64,000 nt of DNA from Kluyvera intermedia (lineage in GTDB: Bacteria > Pseudomonadota > Gammaproteobacteria > Enterobacterales > Enterobacteriaceae), in contig NZ_JAKCNS010000016.1 in the NCBI RefSeq assembly GCF_021440345.1, forward strand, positions 1 to 64,000. The letters are read 5' to 3'. The position numbers were made by a program, and so were the translations under genes. Below are positions 18,911-28,929 of the stretch, in pieces. The notes under the pieces are model-generated. The model was not told where the DNA came from. It saw only the letters and a list, made by a program, of their open reading frames with translations, and made no database searches. Each line of letters begins with the position of its first letter. The first letter of the stretch is position 1.

Positions 18911-20497
18911 ATGACTAGAACGCGAAAAATAGGACTGGCGAACTACTTCGCCTACGGTTCGGGAGATTTCCTCGGTGCAGGGACTACCGCGCTAACCGCA
19001 GCATGGCTTCTTTACTTCTACACCACTTTTTGTGGCTTATCCCCCATCGAAGCGACCTTCATCTTTGCCACCGCCAGGGTTCTGGATGCGGTGGTCAGCC
19101 CATTGATGGGCTTTTTAACCGATAACTTTGGCTCCACCTGGTTTGGTAAACGTTTCGGCCGACGTAAGTTCTTTATTCTGCTCGGCATTCCATGCGTGTT
19201 CAGCTATTCATTTATGTGGGTAGGGGACATGAACTTCTGGTACTACCTCGTCACCTATCTGATTTTTGACGTGGTTTACACCATGATCCTGGTACCGTAT
19301 GAAACGCTGGTGCCGGAAATGACCGACGATTTCAAACAGAAAACCAAATTCTCCGGTGCGCGTATCGGTATGGCCCAGATGTCTGCCATTCTGGCCTCTT
19401 TCCTGCCGGGTATCCTGTTAAGCCACTTTGGTAAAGACAACGCGGTCTCCTTCTTCTACGCCAGCCTGGTGTTCTCCGTGCTGTGCGCCATTATGCTGAC
19501 CTTCGTCTGGTTCTTCACCTGGGAACGCCCACGTGAAGAGTGGACCGAAGCGGCGCTGAAGGCCGAAGAAGAGAAGAAACATCTGACTTTCGCTCAGAGT
19601 ATGAGCCGTCTGTTCACTGAGCTGAGCTCGACGCTGCGCATTAAGATTTTCCGCCAGCACCTGGGGATGTACCTCGGCGGTTATATCGCCCAGGACGTTT
19701 TCAACGCAGTCTTCACCTATTACGTGGTGTTTGTGCTGATGCAGGAAGCCTCAATGGCATCTAACCTGCTCGGTACGATGGCTATCTTCCAGTTCATCGC
19801 CGTTATTGCCATGATCCCACTGTGTATCCGCTTCGGACCGGCACCGTCATACCGTATGGTTGTCGTCCTGTTCGGACTGGGCTCCTTCTCTTATGCTGCG
19901 CTGTACTACGCGGGTATGAGCGATATCTACGCGCTGCTGCTGCTGATCTCTGCCATTGCCGGTTTGGGCCGTGGGGGTATCAACTATGTACCGTGGAACA
20001 CCTACACCTATATTGCCGATGTCGATGAAGTCATTACCGGGCAGCGCCGTGAAGGGATCTTCGCAGGCATTATGACGCTGACCCGCAAAGCCTCTCAGGC
20101 GGGTGCCGTGATGCTGGTGGGTATCATCATGCAGATGTCCGGCTTCGTCTCCGGTCAGAAAACTCAGCCGCCGGAAGTGAGCCATACCATCCTGATGATC
20201 CTCAGCATGGGTACCATCGCGGTTCTGGTCTGCGGCTTCCTGGTCTCTCTGCGCTTTAAGCTGAACCTGGAAACCCACAGCGTGCTGCGCGATGAAACCG
20301 CCAAAATGCGTGCTTCCGGCCATGCCATGCCTGAATCCGTCACACCGCAGGCGCGTGCTACCGTCGAAATGCTGGCGGGGATGCCTTATGAATGCCTGTG
20401 GGGTAATAACAACATTGGCTACCTGAATCGTAACAAACCTGCTGCACCTTCCCTGAAGCAGGCTGCAACATTGAATTCGACTTACAACAGAGGTTAA
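18911..20497 (+). CDS. rhiT: GPH-family sugar:cation symporter, RhiT-like (rhamnogalacturonide uptake)
   Basis: Inner-membrane transporter of the glycoside-pentoside-hexuronide (MelB/YicJ-like MFS) family, 528 residues with about twelve hydrophobic segments. GPH landmarks include the N-terminal GSGDFLGAG helix, LTDNFGSTWFGKRFGRRKFF (helix 2-3 loop) and YETLVPEMTDDF. The gene sits four bases before a GH105 hydrolase, matching the rhiT-rhiN pair of Dickeya, in which RhiT imports unsaturated rhamnogalacturonides. The substrate is inferred from this pairing, not read from the sequence. Its C-terminal tail (about 445-528) is long and hydrophilic, as in RhiT-type members. Confidence 0.78.
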   Translation: MTRTRKIGLANYFAYGSGDFLGAGTTALTAAWLLYFYTTFCGLSPIEATFIFATARVLDAVVSPLMGFLTDNFGSTWFGKRFGRRKFFILLGIPCVFSYSFMWVGDMNFWYYLVTYLIFDVVYTMILVPYETLVPEMTDDFKQKTKFSGARIGMAQMSAILASFLPGILLSHFGKDNAVSFFYASLVFSVLCAIMLTFVWFFTWERPREEWTEAALKAEEEKKHLTFAQSMSRLFTELSSTLRIKIFRQHLGMYLGGYIAQDVFNAVFTYYVVFVLMQEASMASNLLGTMAIFQFIAVIAMIPLCIRFGPAPSYRMVVVLFGLGSFSYAALYYAGMSDIYALLLLISAIAGLGRGGINYVPWNTYTYIADVDEVITGQRREGIFAGIMTLTRKASQAGAVMLVGIIMQMSGFVSGQKTQPPEVSHTILMILSMGTIAVLVCGFLVSLRFKLNLETHSVLRDETAKMRASGHAMPESVTPQARATVEMLAGMPYECLWGNNNIGYLNRNKPAAPSLKQAATLNSTYNRG

Positions 20498-20501
20498 AGA
20501 T

Positions 20502-21641
20502 ATGAAAGTTTGGCCCGTCAAACATAGCCCATTATTACGTCAACCGGAGCACTTTATCTCCCGGGAAGAGCTGAAAGCCTTGATTCAGACGGTGACGAAC
20601 AATCTGGTGAATATCAAGGATGAGACTGGCCAATTCCTGCTGCGTCTCGACGATGGCCGGGTGATTGACACCAAAGGGTGGGCTGGCTGGGAGTGGACTC
20701 ACGGCGTCGGTCTGTACGGTATCTATCAGTATTATCAGCAGACCGGTGATGTGGCGATGCGCGACATTATTGATAGCTGGTTTGCCGACCGTTTTGCAGA
20801 AGGCGCGACCACCAAGAATGTCAACACCATGGCGCCGTTCCTGACGCTGGCCTATCGCTACGAAGAGACCGGTAATCCGGCGTACCTGCCGTGGCTCGAT
20901 AGCTGGGCGGAGTGGGCGATGCATGACATGCCGCGCACTGAACACGGCGGTATGCAGCACATTACGCTCGCCGAAGAGAACCATCAGCAGATGTGGGATG
21001 ACACGCTGATGATGACCGTACTGCCGCTGGCAAAAATTGGCAAACTGCTCAATCGTCCGGAGTATGTTGAAGAAGCGGTGTATCAGTTTATGCTGCACGT
21101 GCAGAACCTGATGGACCGGGAAACCGGCCTGTGGTTCCACGGCTGGAGCTACGAAGGCAACCATAACTTTGCCAACGCCCGCTGGGCGCGCGGCAACAGC
21201 TGGCTGACCATCGTGATCCCTGACTTCCTCGAGCTGGTGGATCTGCCGGAGAACAACGCGGTGCGTCGTTATCTGGTTCAGGTGCTGAATGCGCAAATTG
21301 CGGCGCTGGCGAAATGCCAGGATGAAAGCGGCCTGTGGCATACGCTGCTGGACGATCCAAATTCCTACCTGGAAGCCTCTGCGACCGCCGGGTTTGCATA
21401 CGGTATTCTGAAAGCGGTACGTAAACGCTACGTGGGCGCGGAATATGCGGAAGTGGCAGAGAAGGCGATAAAAGGCATCGTCAAACACGTCTCGCCAGAA
21501 GGGGAGTTGATGCAGACTTCGTTCGGTACCGGGATGGGATCCAACCTCGATTTCTATCGTGAAATCCCGCTGACCTCCATGCCATATGGCCAGGCAATGG
21601 CGATCCTCTGCCTGACCGAGTACCTGCGTAAGTTCTTCTAA
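20502..21641 (+). CDS. rhiN: unsaturated rhamnogalacturonyl hydrolase, GH105 (RhiN/YteR type)
   Basis: Cytoplasmic glycoside hydrolase that removes the 4,5-unsaturated galacturonyl residue from rhamnogalacturonan lyase products by a hydration mechanism. It has 379 residues with no signal peptide. It shows the (alpha/alpha)6-barrel GH105 pattern: GWAGWEWTHGVGLYG near the start, HGGMQHI, then W165-D166-D167 (the WDDT motif supplying the general acid), LWFHGWSYEG and ARWARGNSW. Residues such as those of YteR are therefore present. The ATG follows the transporter stop by four bases, so the two genes are co-translated, and a strong terminator follows. Confidence 0.88.
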   Translation: MKVWPVKHSPLLRQPEHFISREELKALIQTVTNNLVNIKDETGQFLLRLDDGRVIDTKGWAGWEWTHGVGLYGIYQYYQQTGDVAMRDIIDSWFADRFAEGATTKNVNTMAPFLTLAYRYEETGNPAYLPWLDSWAEWAMHDMPRTEHGGMQHITLAEENHQQMWDDTLMMTVLPLAKIGKLLNRPEYVEEAVYQFMLHVQNLMDRETGLWFHGWSYEGNHNFANARWARGNSWLTIVIPDFLELVDLPENNAVRRYLVQVLNAQIAALAKCQDESGLWHTLLDDPNSYLEASATAGFAYGILKAVRKRYVGAEYAEVAEKAIKGIVKHVSPEGELMQTSFGTGMGSNLDFYREIPLTSMPYGQAMAILCLTEYLRKFF

Positions 21642-21656
21642 GTATTGCCTGTTTGA

Positions 21657-21688
21657 AAACCCGGCTGTCGTGACAGTCGGGTTTTTTA
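21657..21688 (+). terminator. intrinsic terminator after rhiN
   Basis: AACCCGGCTGTC and GACAGTCGGGTT pair (one wobble or mismatch) around a short loop and are followed by TTTTTTATT, 16 bp after the rhiN stop. Confidence 0.9.
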
Positions 21689-21789
21689 TTGCCATTTAAC
21701 TCAAAAAAAGTTTAATTTTTTAATTTTGGTTATAAAAAAATTTTAACTCGATCGCATTCCTGGGCATTACTAATAGCCGTAACAACAAT

Positions 21790-21805
21790 AGTGATTTGGC
21801 TCACA
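21790..21805 (+). promoter_or_regulatory. candidate CRP site upstream of the second GPH transporter
   Basis: AGTGA-TTTGGC-TCACA matches the CRP consensus TGTGA-N6-TCACA in nine of ten key positions. It lies about 75 bp before the start of the downstream transporter, a position suitable for activation. Confidence 0.65.
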
Positions 21806-21826
21806 TTTCAAACCCGTCCATAAGAA

Positions 21827-21848
21827 TATAAAAACACTGTTTCAAAAT
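21827..21848 (+). promoter_or_regulatory. candidate KdgR operator of the second GPH transporter
   Basis: ATAAAAACACTGTTTCAAAA has the A-rich / AAACACTGTTTC core of KdgR boxes and lies between the candidate CRP site and the start codon, where a repressor would block the promoter. Visual match only. Confidence 0.5.
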
Positions 21849-21871
21849 TATAAAACATGAGGTTTATTTTT

Positions 21872-23440
21872 ATGGCAAGAAATGCGGCTTCAGCTCTTAA
21901 CGGGCTGCAGGGAAGACCTGTCAATCTGCGCCATCAACTGGCATACGGAGGGGGAAACCTCCTGGGAAGCGGCGCGCTGGCGATTAGCGGCGCATGGCTG
22001 CTTTACTTCTATACCACATTCTGCGGCCTGACGCTGATCGAGGCCGCGTTTATTTTCTCCGTTGCCAGCGTCATTGACGCCATCAGTAATCCATTAATGG
22101 GGTATCTGACCGATAACTTCGGCAAAACCCGCCTCGGCAAACGCTTTGGTCGCCGCCGTTTCTTCCTGCTTATCGGCATCCCGCTGATGATGTTCTACCC
22201 GATGCTGTGGGTCGAAGGGCTGAGTTTCTGGTACTACCTGTGTACCTACGTTGTCTTTGAAATTATCTATACCTCGGTGATGGTGCCATACGAAACGTTG
22301 GCCACCGAAATGACCGATGATTTCTCTCTGCGCTCGAAGCTGACCGGCTACAAAGCGATTTTCGGCAAGCTTGCCAACTTCCTCGCCGCCTTTATCCCGG
22401 GGCAGTTTATCCTGCTGTACGGCAAAGAGTCTGCCACCCCGTTCTTCCTGACAGGCTTGACCTATGGCGCAATCCTTATCTGTGCCGTTGCCTGCCTGTG
22501 GTACAACAGCTGGGAGCGCCCACGTGAAGAGGAAGCGGAAGTAGAGACTAAGACTGGCCTGCTGAACACGCTTGTCTCACTGGCGAAAGATATGCGTTCG
22601 ACTTTCTATCTGCGCGTATTCCGTAAACATTTGGGGATGTATCTGTGCGGATTTGGTGCGGAGTGGCTGTTTGCCTCGGTCTTTACCTACTTTGTGATTT
22701 TCGTCCTGCAGCATGATCCGGCAATGGTGGCGGGGCTAAATAGCCTGAACTCCATTTTACAGCTGATTTCCACGGCATTCTTCATCGGTCTGTGTGTGAA
22801 AAAGGGCTTTAGTAAGCCGTACATCATGGCCTTGAGCGTGGTTATTTTTGCGGTACTGCTCTATACCTCACTGTGGTTCTTCCACCTGCCAGCGCATCTG
22901 GCCACCATTTTGATGTTTGGCATTACGGTACTGTTTGGTCTTGGGACCGGCGGCGTGTACTACATTCCATGGACGGTTTATACCTTCCTGGCTGACGTCG
23001 ACGAAATCTACACCGGCCGTCGCCGCGAAGGTATCTACGCTGGGGCGATGACCTTCTCCGGTAAAATCCTGCGCTCCATCATTGTGTTCGTAATGGGGGC
23101 GGTGCTGAGCTACTACGGATTCCAGTCGAAAGCGCATGTCCAGCCGGAAAGCGCGGTCAATGCGATTGCGGTGGTGTTCTGCGCCGGGGTTGCGCTGCTG
23201 GCGCTGGCGGCCATCGTCTTCAGTAACCAAATGAAACTTGACCGCAAAACCCACTTAATTGTGCTGCAGGAAGTGGCACGTATCAAAGCGGGCGGCAAGC
23301 TGGAAGACATCGCTCCGGAAGTGCGCGTGGTGATAGAAGATCTGGTCGGTCATCGTTATGAAGAGTGCTGGGGCAATAGCCCGCTGTTTAAAACCGATGA
23401 AACACCGGTTGTTGTTGAAGCGGTTTCCGCCGGGCGCTAA
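21872..23440 (+). CDS. second GPH-family sugar:cation symporter (rhamnogalacturonide/oligogalacturonide-type)
   Basis: Inner-membrane GPH transporter, 522 residues from ATG 21872 (GAGG nine bases upstream; ATG 21857 lacks a ribosome site). It is a paralogue of the transporter at 18911. Shared landmarks are YFYTTFCGL, LTDNFGKTRLGKRFGRRRFF, PYETLATEMTDDF and DVDEIYTGRRREGIYAG, and the hydrophilic tail ending YEECWGNSPLF parallels YECLWGNN of the first. It has its own upstream CRP- and KdgR-like sites and is separated from rhiTN by a terminator, so it is probably an independent unit with a related but different saccharide substrate. Confidence 0.78.
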   Translation: MARNAASALNGLQGRPVNLRHQLAYGGGNLLGSGALAISGAWLLYFYTTFCGLTLIEAAFIFSVASVIDAISNPLMGYLTDNFGKTRLGKRFGRRRFFLLIGIPLMMFYPMLWVEGLSFWYYLCTYVVFEIIYTSVMVPYETLATEMTDDFSLRSKLTGYKAIFGKLANFLAAFIPGQFILLYGKESATPFFLTGLTYGAILICAVACLWYNSWERPREEEAEVETKTGLLNTLVSLAKDMRSTFYLRVFRKHLGMYLCGFGAEWLFASVFTYFVIFVLQHDPAMVAGLNSLNSILQLISTAFFIGLCVKKGFSKPYIMALSVVIFAVLLYTSLWFFHLPAHLATILMFGITVLFGLGTGGVYYIPWTVYTFLADVDEIYTGRRREGIYAGAMTFSGKILRSIIVFVMGAVLSYYGFQSKAHVQPESAVNAIAVVFCAGVALLALAAIVFSNQMKLDRKTHLIVLQEVARIKAGGKLEDIAPEVRVVIEDLVGHRYEECWGNSPLFKTDETPVVVEAVSAGR

Positions 23441-23461
23441 GCACCCGACGATTCCCTTCAC

Positions 23462-25333
23462 TTATCCCTGAGGCGGCAGCTGTGGCTGACTGTCCTCAGG
23501 GGCAAAAAGGTGGTCGAGGATTTTACGCATCACTGGTGCGGCGACCACCCCATCACTTCCCCCATTCTCCAGCACTAACGCTACCGCGACCTTCGGGTCT
23601 TTATACGGTGCAAACGCGGTATAAAAAATGTGGTCGCGCAGGCGCGTTGGGATCATTTTCGCGTTATAGGTCTGGTTCTCTTTAAGGCTAAACACCTGCG
23701 AGGTGCCACTTTTTGCGGCAATACCGTACGCGGCGGTGTGGAAGAACTTATAGCCGGTGCCGTTTTCCGCATTGGCCATACCAAACATTGCCTGGCGCAC
23801 TAGCGCCCAGTACGGGGATTTCGGGTCGGCAATTTGCGTCTCATCAGCTGGTTGGCGATACGGAATCACCGTCTTGCCTGTCTCCTCATCTTTCAGTAGG
23901 TGAGGCGGGATGACCCGGCCGTTATTGAGTAACGCCACCATCGCTTTGACCATCTGAATCGGCGTGGCAATCCAGTAGCCCTGGCCGATGCCGACGGAGA
24001 TGGTATCACCCTGATACCAGGCTTTCTTGTGAATCCGCTGCTTCCAGTCACGGCTTGGCAGCAGGCCGTTGTACTCTTCATCAAGATCGATCCCGCTGGG
24101 CTTGCCATAACCAAACTGGCTCAGCATGGTGTGAATGCGGTCAATCCCCATCATATAAGCTACCTGATAGAAGAAGGTATCTGCTGATTCCTCAATTGCT
24201 TTGGTGACGTTTAGCATGCCGTGACCGCTTTTTTTCCAGTCACGGTAGTGACGCTCAGTGCCGGGCAGCGTCCAGGTTGGTGCGCCAAAAAAGCTGGATT
24301 GCGGGGTGATAACCCCACTGAGTAGGGCCGACATCGCCATATAGGGTTTGACGGTCGAGGCGGGTGGGTAAAGCCCCTGAGTCACGCGGTTAATCAGCGG
24401 CAGGTCTTTATCCTGCAATAATGTTTTGTAGTCCTGGTAGCCGATTCCTTTTACGAACGGATTCGGATCGTAGCTCGGGTTCGATACCATCGCCAGTACT
24501 GACCCATCGTGCGGATCTTCCACCAGCACCGCCGCACGCTGGCCGACGAGCAAGCTCTCAATGTACTCCTGCAGATGCAGATCCAACGTTAGATGGATGT
24601 CTTTTCCGGCAACCGGTGGCACATCTTTTAGCAGGCGCACAATGCGCCCATGGTTATCGACTTCCACTTCCTGATAGCCGGTTTTACCGTGCAGATCGTT
24701 TTCGTAGTAGCGCTCGATTCCCTGTTTGCCGATGTTATGGTCGGCGGCGTAGTTCTCTAATAAGCCATTTTTATCGAGGGCTTTCAGGTCGCTGTCGTTG
24801 ATTTTGGATACATAGCCGAGCACGTGCGCCAGTTCCGCCCCGTACGGATACTGGCGGTCTTCATAGCTGTCTATCGTCACGCCGCTAAAGCGGAATTGAT
24901 TGACCGAAAAACGGGCGATTTCAACATCAGATAGGGCATTTTTTAGCACCACCGGGCGGTAGCGACTGGTTGATTTTAGTTCCTTATGGAACTGGTCAAT
25001 ATCATCAGGCGTCAGGTCAACGAGCGGCGTCAACTGGCGCAGCAGCGCATCCATATCGCTGATTTTATAGGGCGTTACGGTAATATCGTACCAGGTGACG
25101 TTCTTGACCAGCGGGATGCCGTTACGATCGTAGATAATGCCGCGCGTGGGGGCGACCGGCAGCATTTTGATATCGTTGGCATCGGAACGCGTAGCGTAGT
25201 AGCTATGCTCTTCCACCTGTAAATGGTAGAGGTTGAGGATCAGTACGGCAAAGCAGGTGACGACCAGGCCAAAGGCCACCAGCACGCGACGGACGAAGAG
25301 TTTTCTCTCCGCTTCATAATCTCTAAAAGTCAT
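23462..25333 (-). CDS. PBP2-type transpeptidase (MrdA paralogue, PBP2SAL-like)
   Basis: Class B penicillin-binding protein, 623 residues. It has a short cytoplasmic tail, one TM segment (about 16-37), a pedestal domain starting ANDIKMLPVAPTRGIIYDRNG, and a transpeptidase domain with S326-T-V-K (PPASTVKP), the SAD motif (ESADTFFYQ, about 386) and K541-S-G-T. These positions match E. coli PBP2 (S330, KSGT 544). The pedestal and C-terminus diverge from MrdA, and no rodA or dacA neighbour exists, so this is not the housekeeping mrdA. As I recall, Salmonella carries a PBP2 paralogue (PBP2SAL) next to argS, reported as active in acidic or intracellular conditions; the same neighbourhood here supports orthology. 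It is separated from argS by a terminator. Confidence 0.85.
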   Translation of the reverse strand: MTFRDYEAERKLFVRRVLVAFGLVVTCFAVLILNLYHLQVEEHSYYATRSDANDIKMLPVAPTRGIIYDRNGIPLVKNVTWYDITVTPYKISDMDALLRQLTPLVDLTPDDIDQFHKELKSTSRYRPVVLKNALSDVEIARFSVNQFRFSGVTIDSYEDRQYPYGAELAHVLGYVSKINDSDLKALDKNGLLENYAADHNIGKQGIERYYENDLHGKTGYQEVEVDNHGRIVRLLKDVPPVAGKDIHLTLDLHLQEYIESLLVGQRAAVLVEDPHDGSVLAMVSNPSYDPNPFVKGIGYQDYKTLLQDKDLPLINRVTQGLYPPASTVKPYMAMSALLSGVITPQSSFFGAPTWTLPGTERHYRDWKKSGHGMLNVTKAIEESADTFFYQVAYMMGIDRIHTMLSQFGYGKPSGIDLDEEYNGLLPSRDWKQRIHKKAWYQGDTISVGIGQGYWIATPIQMVKAMVALLNNGRVIPPHLLKDEETGKTVIPYRQPADETQIADPKSPYWALVRQAMFGMANAENGTGYKFFHTAAYGIAAKSGTSQVFSLKENQTYNAKMIPTRLRDHIFYTAFAPYKDPKVAVALVLENGGSDGVVAAPVMRKILDHLFAPEDSQPQLPPQG

Positions 25334-25481
25334 TAAGGCACCCAGTGTTTAAGCCGCCTAATCATACGGAGCGGTCACGGGCATGACAGACAAAAAATGT
25401 ACCATCTCTTAGGGAAATGTGTCATTCCTTGTGCTTTGTAACAAATCAACGATATATGGCTGGAAAGCGGGGACTACGGGC

Positions 25482-25512
25482 AAAAAAAAGCCCGCGACAG
25501 AGCGCGGGCTTT
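25482..25512 (-). terminator. intrinsic terminator of argS
   Basis: Read leftwards, AAGCCCGCG and CGCGGGCTT pair around a 6-base loop and are followed by eight T residues, 18 bp after the argS stop. Confidence 0.92.
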
Positions 25513-25529
25513 GATAAATCATTCAGAGA

Positions 25530-27263
25530 TTACATACGTTCTACGGTTTCGATACCCAGGGTATCCAGACCCATCTTCAGGGTTTTCGCCGTCAGCAGCG
25601 CCAGCTTCAGGCGGCTATTGCGCACCGCTTCACTGTCGGCAGACAGAATAGGGCAGTGCTCGTAGAAACCAGAGAACAGACCCGCCAGATCGTACAGGTA
25701 AGAACACATCACGTGCGGGGTGCCGTCACGGGCAACCACGTTCAGCGTCTCTTCGAACTGCAGCAGGCGCGCGGCCAGCTGGGCTTCACGATCTTCGGTA
25801 ATGGTCACCGGAGCATTGATGATGGCGCTTTCTTCCAGCTCCGCTTTACGGAAGACGGACAGAACGCGGGTATAAGCATATTGCATATACGGCGCGGTGT
25901 TGCCTTCGAAGGCCAGCATGTTGTCCCAATCGAACACGTAGTCGGTGGTACGGTTTTTGGACAGGTCGGCATATTTCACCGCGCCAATCCCCACGACGTT
26001 GGCCAGTTTCTCCAGCTCGTCTGCCGGCATATCCGGGTTCTTTTCTGCAACTAATTTACGTGCGCGTTCCAGCGCTTCATCCAGCAGATCGGCCAGCTTG
26101 ACGGTACCACCGGCGCGGGTTTTGAACGGCTTACCGTCTTTACCCAGCATCATGCCGAACATGTGGTGTTCCAGCGGTACGGAATCAGGCACGTAGCCCG
26201 CTTTACGCACGATGGTCCACGCCTGCATCAGGTGCTGGTGCTGACGGGAGTCGATGTAGTAAAGCACGCGGTCGGCATGCAGGGTTTCGTAACGATATTT
26301 CGCGCAGGCGATATCGGTGGTGGTGTACAGGTAGCCGCCATCCTTTTTCTGGATGATGACGCCCATAGGCTCACCTTCTTTATTCTTGTATTCGTCGAGG
26401 AATACCACGGTCGCGCCTTCGCTCTCGGTCGCCAGACCTTTCTCTTTCAGGTCTGCAACAATGCCCGGCAGCATTGGGTTGTACAGGCTTTCACCCATCA
26501 CATCGTCGCGGGTCAGAGTCACGTTCAGACGGTCGTAGGTCAGCTGGTTTTGTGACATGGTGATATCGACCAGCTGGCGCCACATTTTGCGGAAATACTC
26601 GTCGCCGCCCTGCAGTTTCACCACGTAGCTACGTGCGCGCTCGGCGAAGACTTCATCTTCGTCGTAGTGTTTTTTGGCATCGCGGTAGAAACCTTCGAGG
26701 TCGGCCAGCGCCATTTCACCGGCGTTGTCCTGCTGCTGTTTCTCAAGCCAGGCAATCAGCATCCCGAACTGGGTGCCCCAGTCGCCGACGTGGTTAGCGC
26801 GGATAACTTTGTGGCCCATCAGTTCCAGCGTACGCACTGCGGCATCGCCGATGATGGTTGAGCGCAGGTGGCCGACGTGCATCTCTTTTGCCACGTTTGG
26901 CGCTGAGTAATCCACCACTACCGTTTGCGACTGCGGCTGTGCGATACCCAGACGTTCGTTTTTCAGCGCCTGAGAAACGTGCTCGGCCAGGAAGGCTGGG
27001 TCGAGGAAGATATTGATAAAGCCTGGACCGGCGATTTCGACTTTATTAGCGATGCCGTTAAGGTCGAGATGGGACAGGACCTGCTCTGCCAGTTGTCGCG
27101 GCGCCATGCCCAGTTTTTTGGCTACTGCCATCATGCCGTTAGCCTGATAGTCGCCGAACTGTACTTTTGCTGACTGACGAACCTGCGGTTCGCAATCGGC
27201 AGGCGCGCCTGCCGCAATCATGGCCTGACTGACTTTTTCTGAGAGAAGAGCCTGAATATTCAC
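25530..27263 (-). CDS. argS: arginyl-tRNA synthetase
   Basis: Class I aminoacyl-tRNA synthetase charging tRNA-Arg; cytoplasmic, essential. It has 577 residues, the E. coli length. It begins with the ArgRS-specific Add1 domain. The HIGH-type motif reads HVGHLRST (about residue 130), and the [11 protein letters not shown] region stands in place of a canonical KMSKS, as in E. coli ArgRS. The C-terminal DALR anticodon-binding domain ends GIETVERM. It is divergent from yecM. Confidence 0.98.
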   Translation of the reverse strand: MNIQALLSEKVSQAMIAAGAPADCEPQVRQSAKVQFGDYQANGMMAVAKKLGMAPRQLAEQVLSHLDLNGIANKVEIAGPGFINIFLDPAFLAEHVSQALKNERLGIAQPQSQTVVVDYSAPNVAKEMHVGHLRSTIIGDAAVRTLELMGHKVIRANHVGDWGTQFGMLIAWLEKQQQDNAGEMALADLEGFYRDAKKHYDEDEVFAERARSYVVKLQGGDEYFRKMWRQLVDITMSQNQLTYDRLNVTLTRDDVMGESLYNPMLPGIVADLKEKGLATESEGATVVFLDEYKNKEGEPMGVIIQKKDGGYLYTTTDIACAKYRYETLHADRVLYYIDSRQHQHLMQAWTIVRKAGYVPDSVPLEHHMFGMMLGKDGKPFKTRAGGTVKLADLLDEALERARKLVAEKNPDMPADELEKLANVVGIGAVKYADLSKNRTTDYVFDWDNMLAFEGNTAPYMQYAYTRVLSVFRKAELEESAIINAPVTITEDREAQLAARLLQFEETLNVVARDGTPHVMCSYLYDLAGLFSGFYEHCPILSADSEAVRNSRLKLALLTAKTLKMGLDTLGIETVERM

Positions 27264-27493
27264 CGGAATACCTTACGTTTTAGACGCTGACACCTATGTG
27301 GTTCAACGCCGGGTGTGGATAAATTAAGGCGGGAGTATACTGCATTTGCCTGAAGCCGTCAGCATCGGCCCCGCCTCAACAGGGGCGAAAAACACTGCCT
27401 GAGCAGGGATTAATCGCTCAATAACCTCTAAGGTTGGTTCGAAGCGGACAACAAGGTAGATTAGCCTTTTCATGTAATAAGAGTAGGGCTGAA

Positions 27494-28060
27494 ATGGCAA
27501 ACTGGCAGACTATCGAAGAATTGCAGGATATTGCTGCGGATCTTCCGCGCTTCACCGACGCATTAGCGGCGCTTTCCCAGCGCCTGGGGTTGGACATCAC
27601 CCCGCTGAATGCCGACCATATTTCCCTACGCTGCCACCAGAACACCACCGCGGAACGCTGGCGTCGTGGTTTTGAGCAGTGCGGCACGCTGTTGTCGGAA
27701 AACATCATCAATGGTCGTCCCATTTGTCTGTTTAAACTTGCCGAACCGGTGTGCGTTGCCCACTGGCGCTTTACGGTAATTGAACTGCCGTGGCCGGGTG
27801 AAAAGCGCTATCCGCACGAGGGCTGGGAACATATCGAGATCGTGCTGCCGGGCGAGCCGGAAACGCTGAATGCCCGCGCGCTGGCGCTGTTGTCTGACGA
27901 CGGCCTCAGCCAGCCGGGCATTTCGGTTAAAACCAGCTCGCCAAAAGGGGAGCGCGAGCGGCTGCCAAACCCAACGATGGCGGTGACGGATGGCACGGTC
28001 ACCGTGAAGTTCCACCCCTGGACCATTGAAGAAATTGTTGCCAGCGAGCAGGCAGTGTAA
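27494..28060 (+). CDS. yecM: YecM, VOC-superfamily protein of unknown function
   Basis: 188 residues from ATG 27494 (MANWQTIEEL...), matching the E. coli length. The E. coli structure belongs to the vicinal-oxygen-chelate/isomerase-like fold with a putative metal site. The Glu/His residues of HEGWEHIEIVLPG and the ADHISLRCH segment are the likely ligands. An AGGG ribosome site precedes the start; the longer upstream reading frame is unconserved. Function unknown. Confidence 0.93.
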   Translation: MANWQTIEELQDIAADLPRFTDALAALSQRLGLDITPLNADHISLRCHQNTTAERWRRGFEQCGTLLSENIINGRPICLFKLAEPVCVAHWRFTVIELPWPGEKRYPHEGWEHIEIVLPGEPETLNARALALLSDDGLSQPGISVKTSSPKGERERLPNPTMAVTDGTVTVKFHPWTIEEIVASEQAV

Positions 28061-28134
28061 CAATGTGAAGTCACGCGGAGTCTACGCACGGGAACAGTGG
28101 CATGATTTGTCGCTGGATTAAAACGGAGAGAAAA

Positions 28135-28875
28135 ATGGCATTGCTTGAGATCTGCTGTTACAGCACGGAGTGCGCGGTTATCGCGCAGCAGAACGGGGCC
28201 GATCGCGTTGAACTGTGCGCCGCGCCGCTGGAGGGAGGGCTGACGCCATCGTATGGCGTGCTCAGAGCAACACGTCAACGGGTATCCATTCCCGTTCATC
28301 CGATTATCCGCCCGCGCGGCGGTGACTTTTGTTACACCGACGGTGAGTTTGCCGCCATGCTGGAAGACGTTCGCCAGGTTCGCTCGCTGGGCTATCCCGG
28401 TTTAGTGATTGGCGTGCTGGATCCCGACGGGCAGGTCGATATGGCGCGCATGCGGCAGATTATGGTCGCCGCAGGTCCGTTGGCGGTGACGTTCCATCGC
28501 GCGTTTGATATGTGCGCCGATCCGCGTCAAGCCATTGAACAGCTTGCAGAGTTAGGCGTGGCAAGGGTGCTCACCTCGGGTCAACAGCCGTCAGCCGAAA
28601 AAGGTATTTTATTAATTCGGGAACTTATTGAGCGGAGTGATACTCCAACCATTATGGCAGGTGCGGGGGTGAGAGCGAGTAACCTTTCTCTGTTCCTGAA
28701 TGCCGGTGTCAAAGAAGTGCACAGTTCAGCCGGGCAATGGGTGCCCTCTGATATGCGTTATCGCAATCCCGGACTTTCAATGTCAACGGATCCTGAAGCT
28801 GATGAGTATTCGCGTTATGCCGTCGACGGTGAGGCGGTTGCCGCATTGAAAGAAATCATTGAGCGTCATGTGTAG
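28135..28875 (+). CDS. cutC: CutC family protein
   Basis: TIM-barrel protein historically linked to copper homeostasis in E. coli, though its direct role in copper handling has been questioned. It has 246 residues (E. coli 248) from ATG 28135, with GGAGAG five bases upstream. Conserved stretches are [45 protein letters not shown] and EVHSSA. In E. coli torYZ lie between cutC and cmoB; they are absent here. Confidence 0.95.
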   Translation: MALLEICCYSTECAVIAQQNGADRVELCAAPLEGGLTPSYGVLRATRQRVSIPVHPIIRPRGGDFCYTDGEFAAMLEDVRQVRSLGYPGLVIGVLDPDGQVDMARMRQIMVAAGPLAVTFHRAFDMCADPRQAIEQLAELGVARVLTSGQQPSAEKGILLIRELIERSDTPTIMAGAGVRASNLSLFLNAGVKEVHSSAGQWVPSDMRYRNPGLSMSTDPEADEYSRYAVDGEAVAALKEIIERHV

Positions 28876-28929
28876 CTAAAAGTTTTTACCGCGTGTCATA
28901 TTCGCCCAATATGATGCTTGCTTGTACCA

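Noticed and set aside
20535-21695. 386-codon minus-strand frame opposite rhiN
   Set aside because: Antisense shadow of the GH105 gene with His/Arg/Gln-rich composition and no domain; the plus-strand gene has motifs and a ribosome site.
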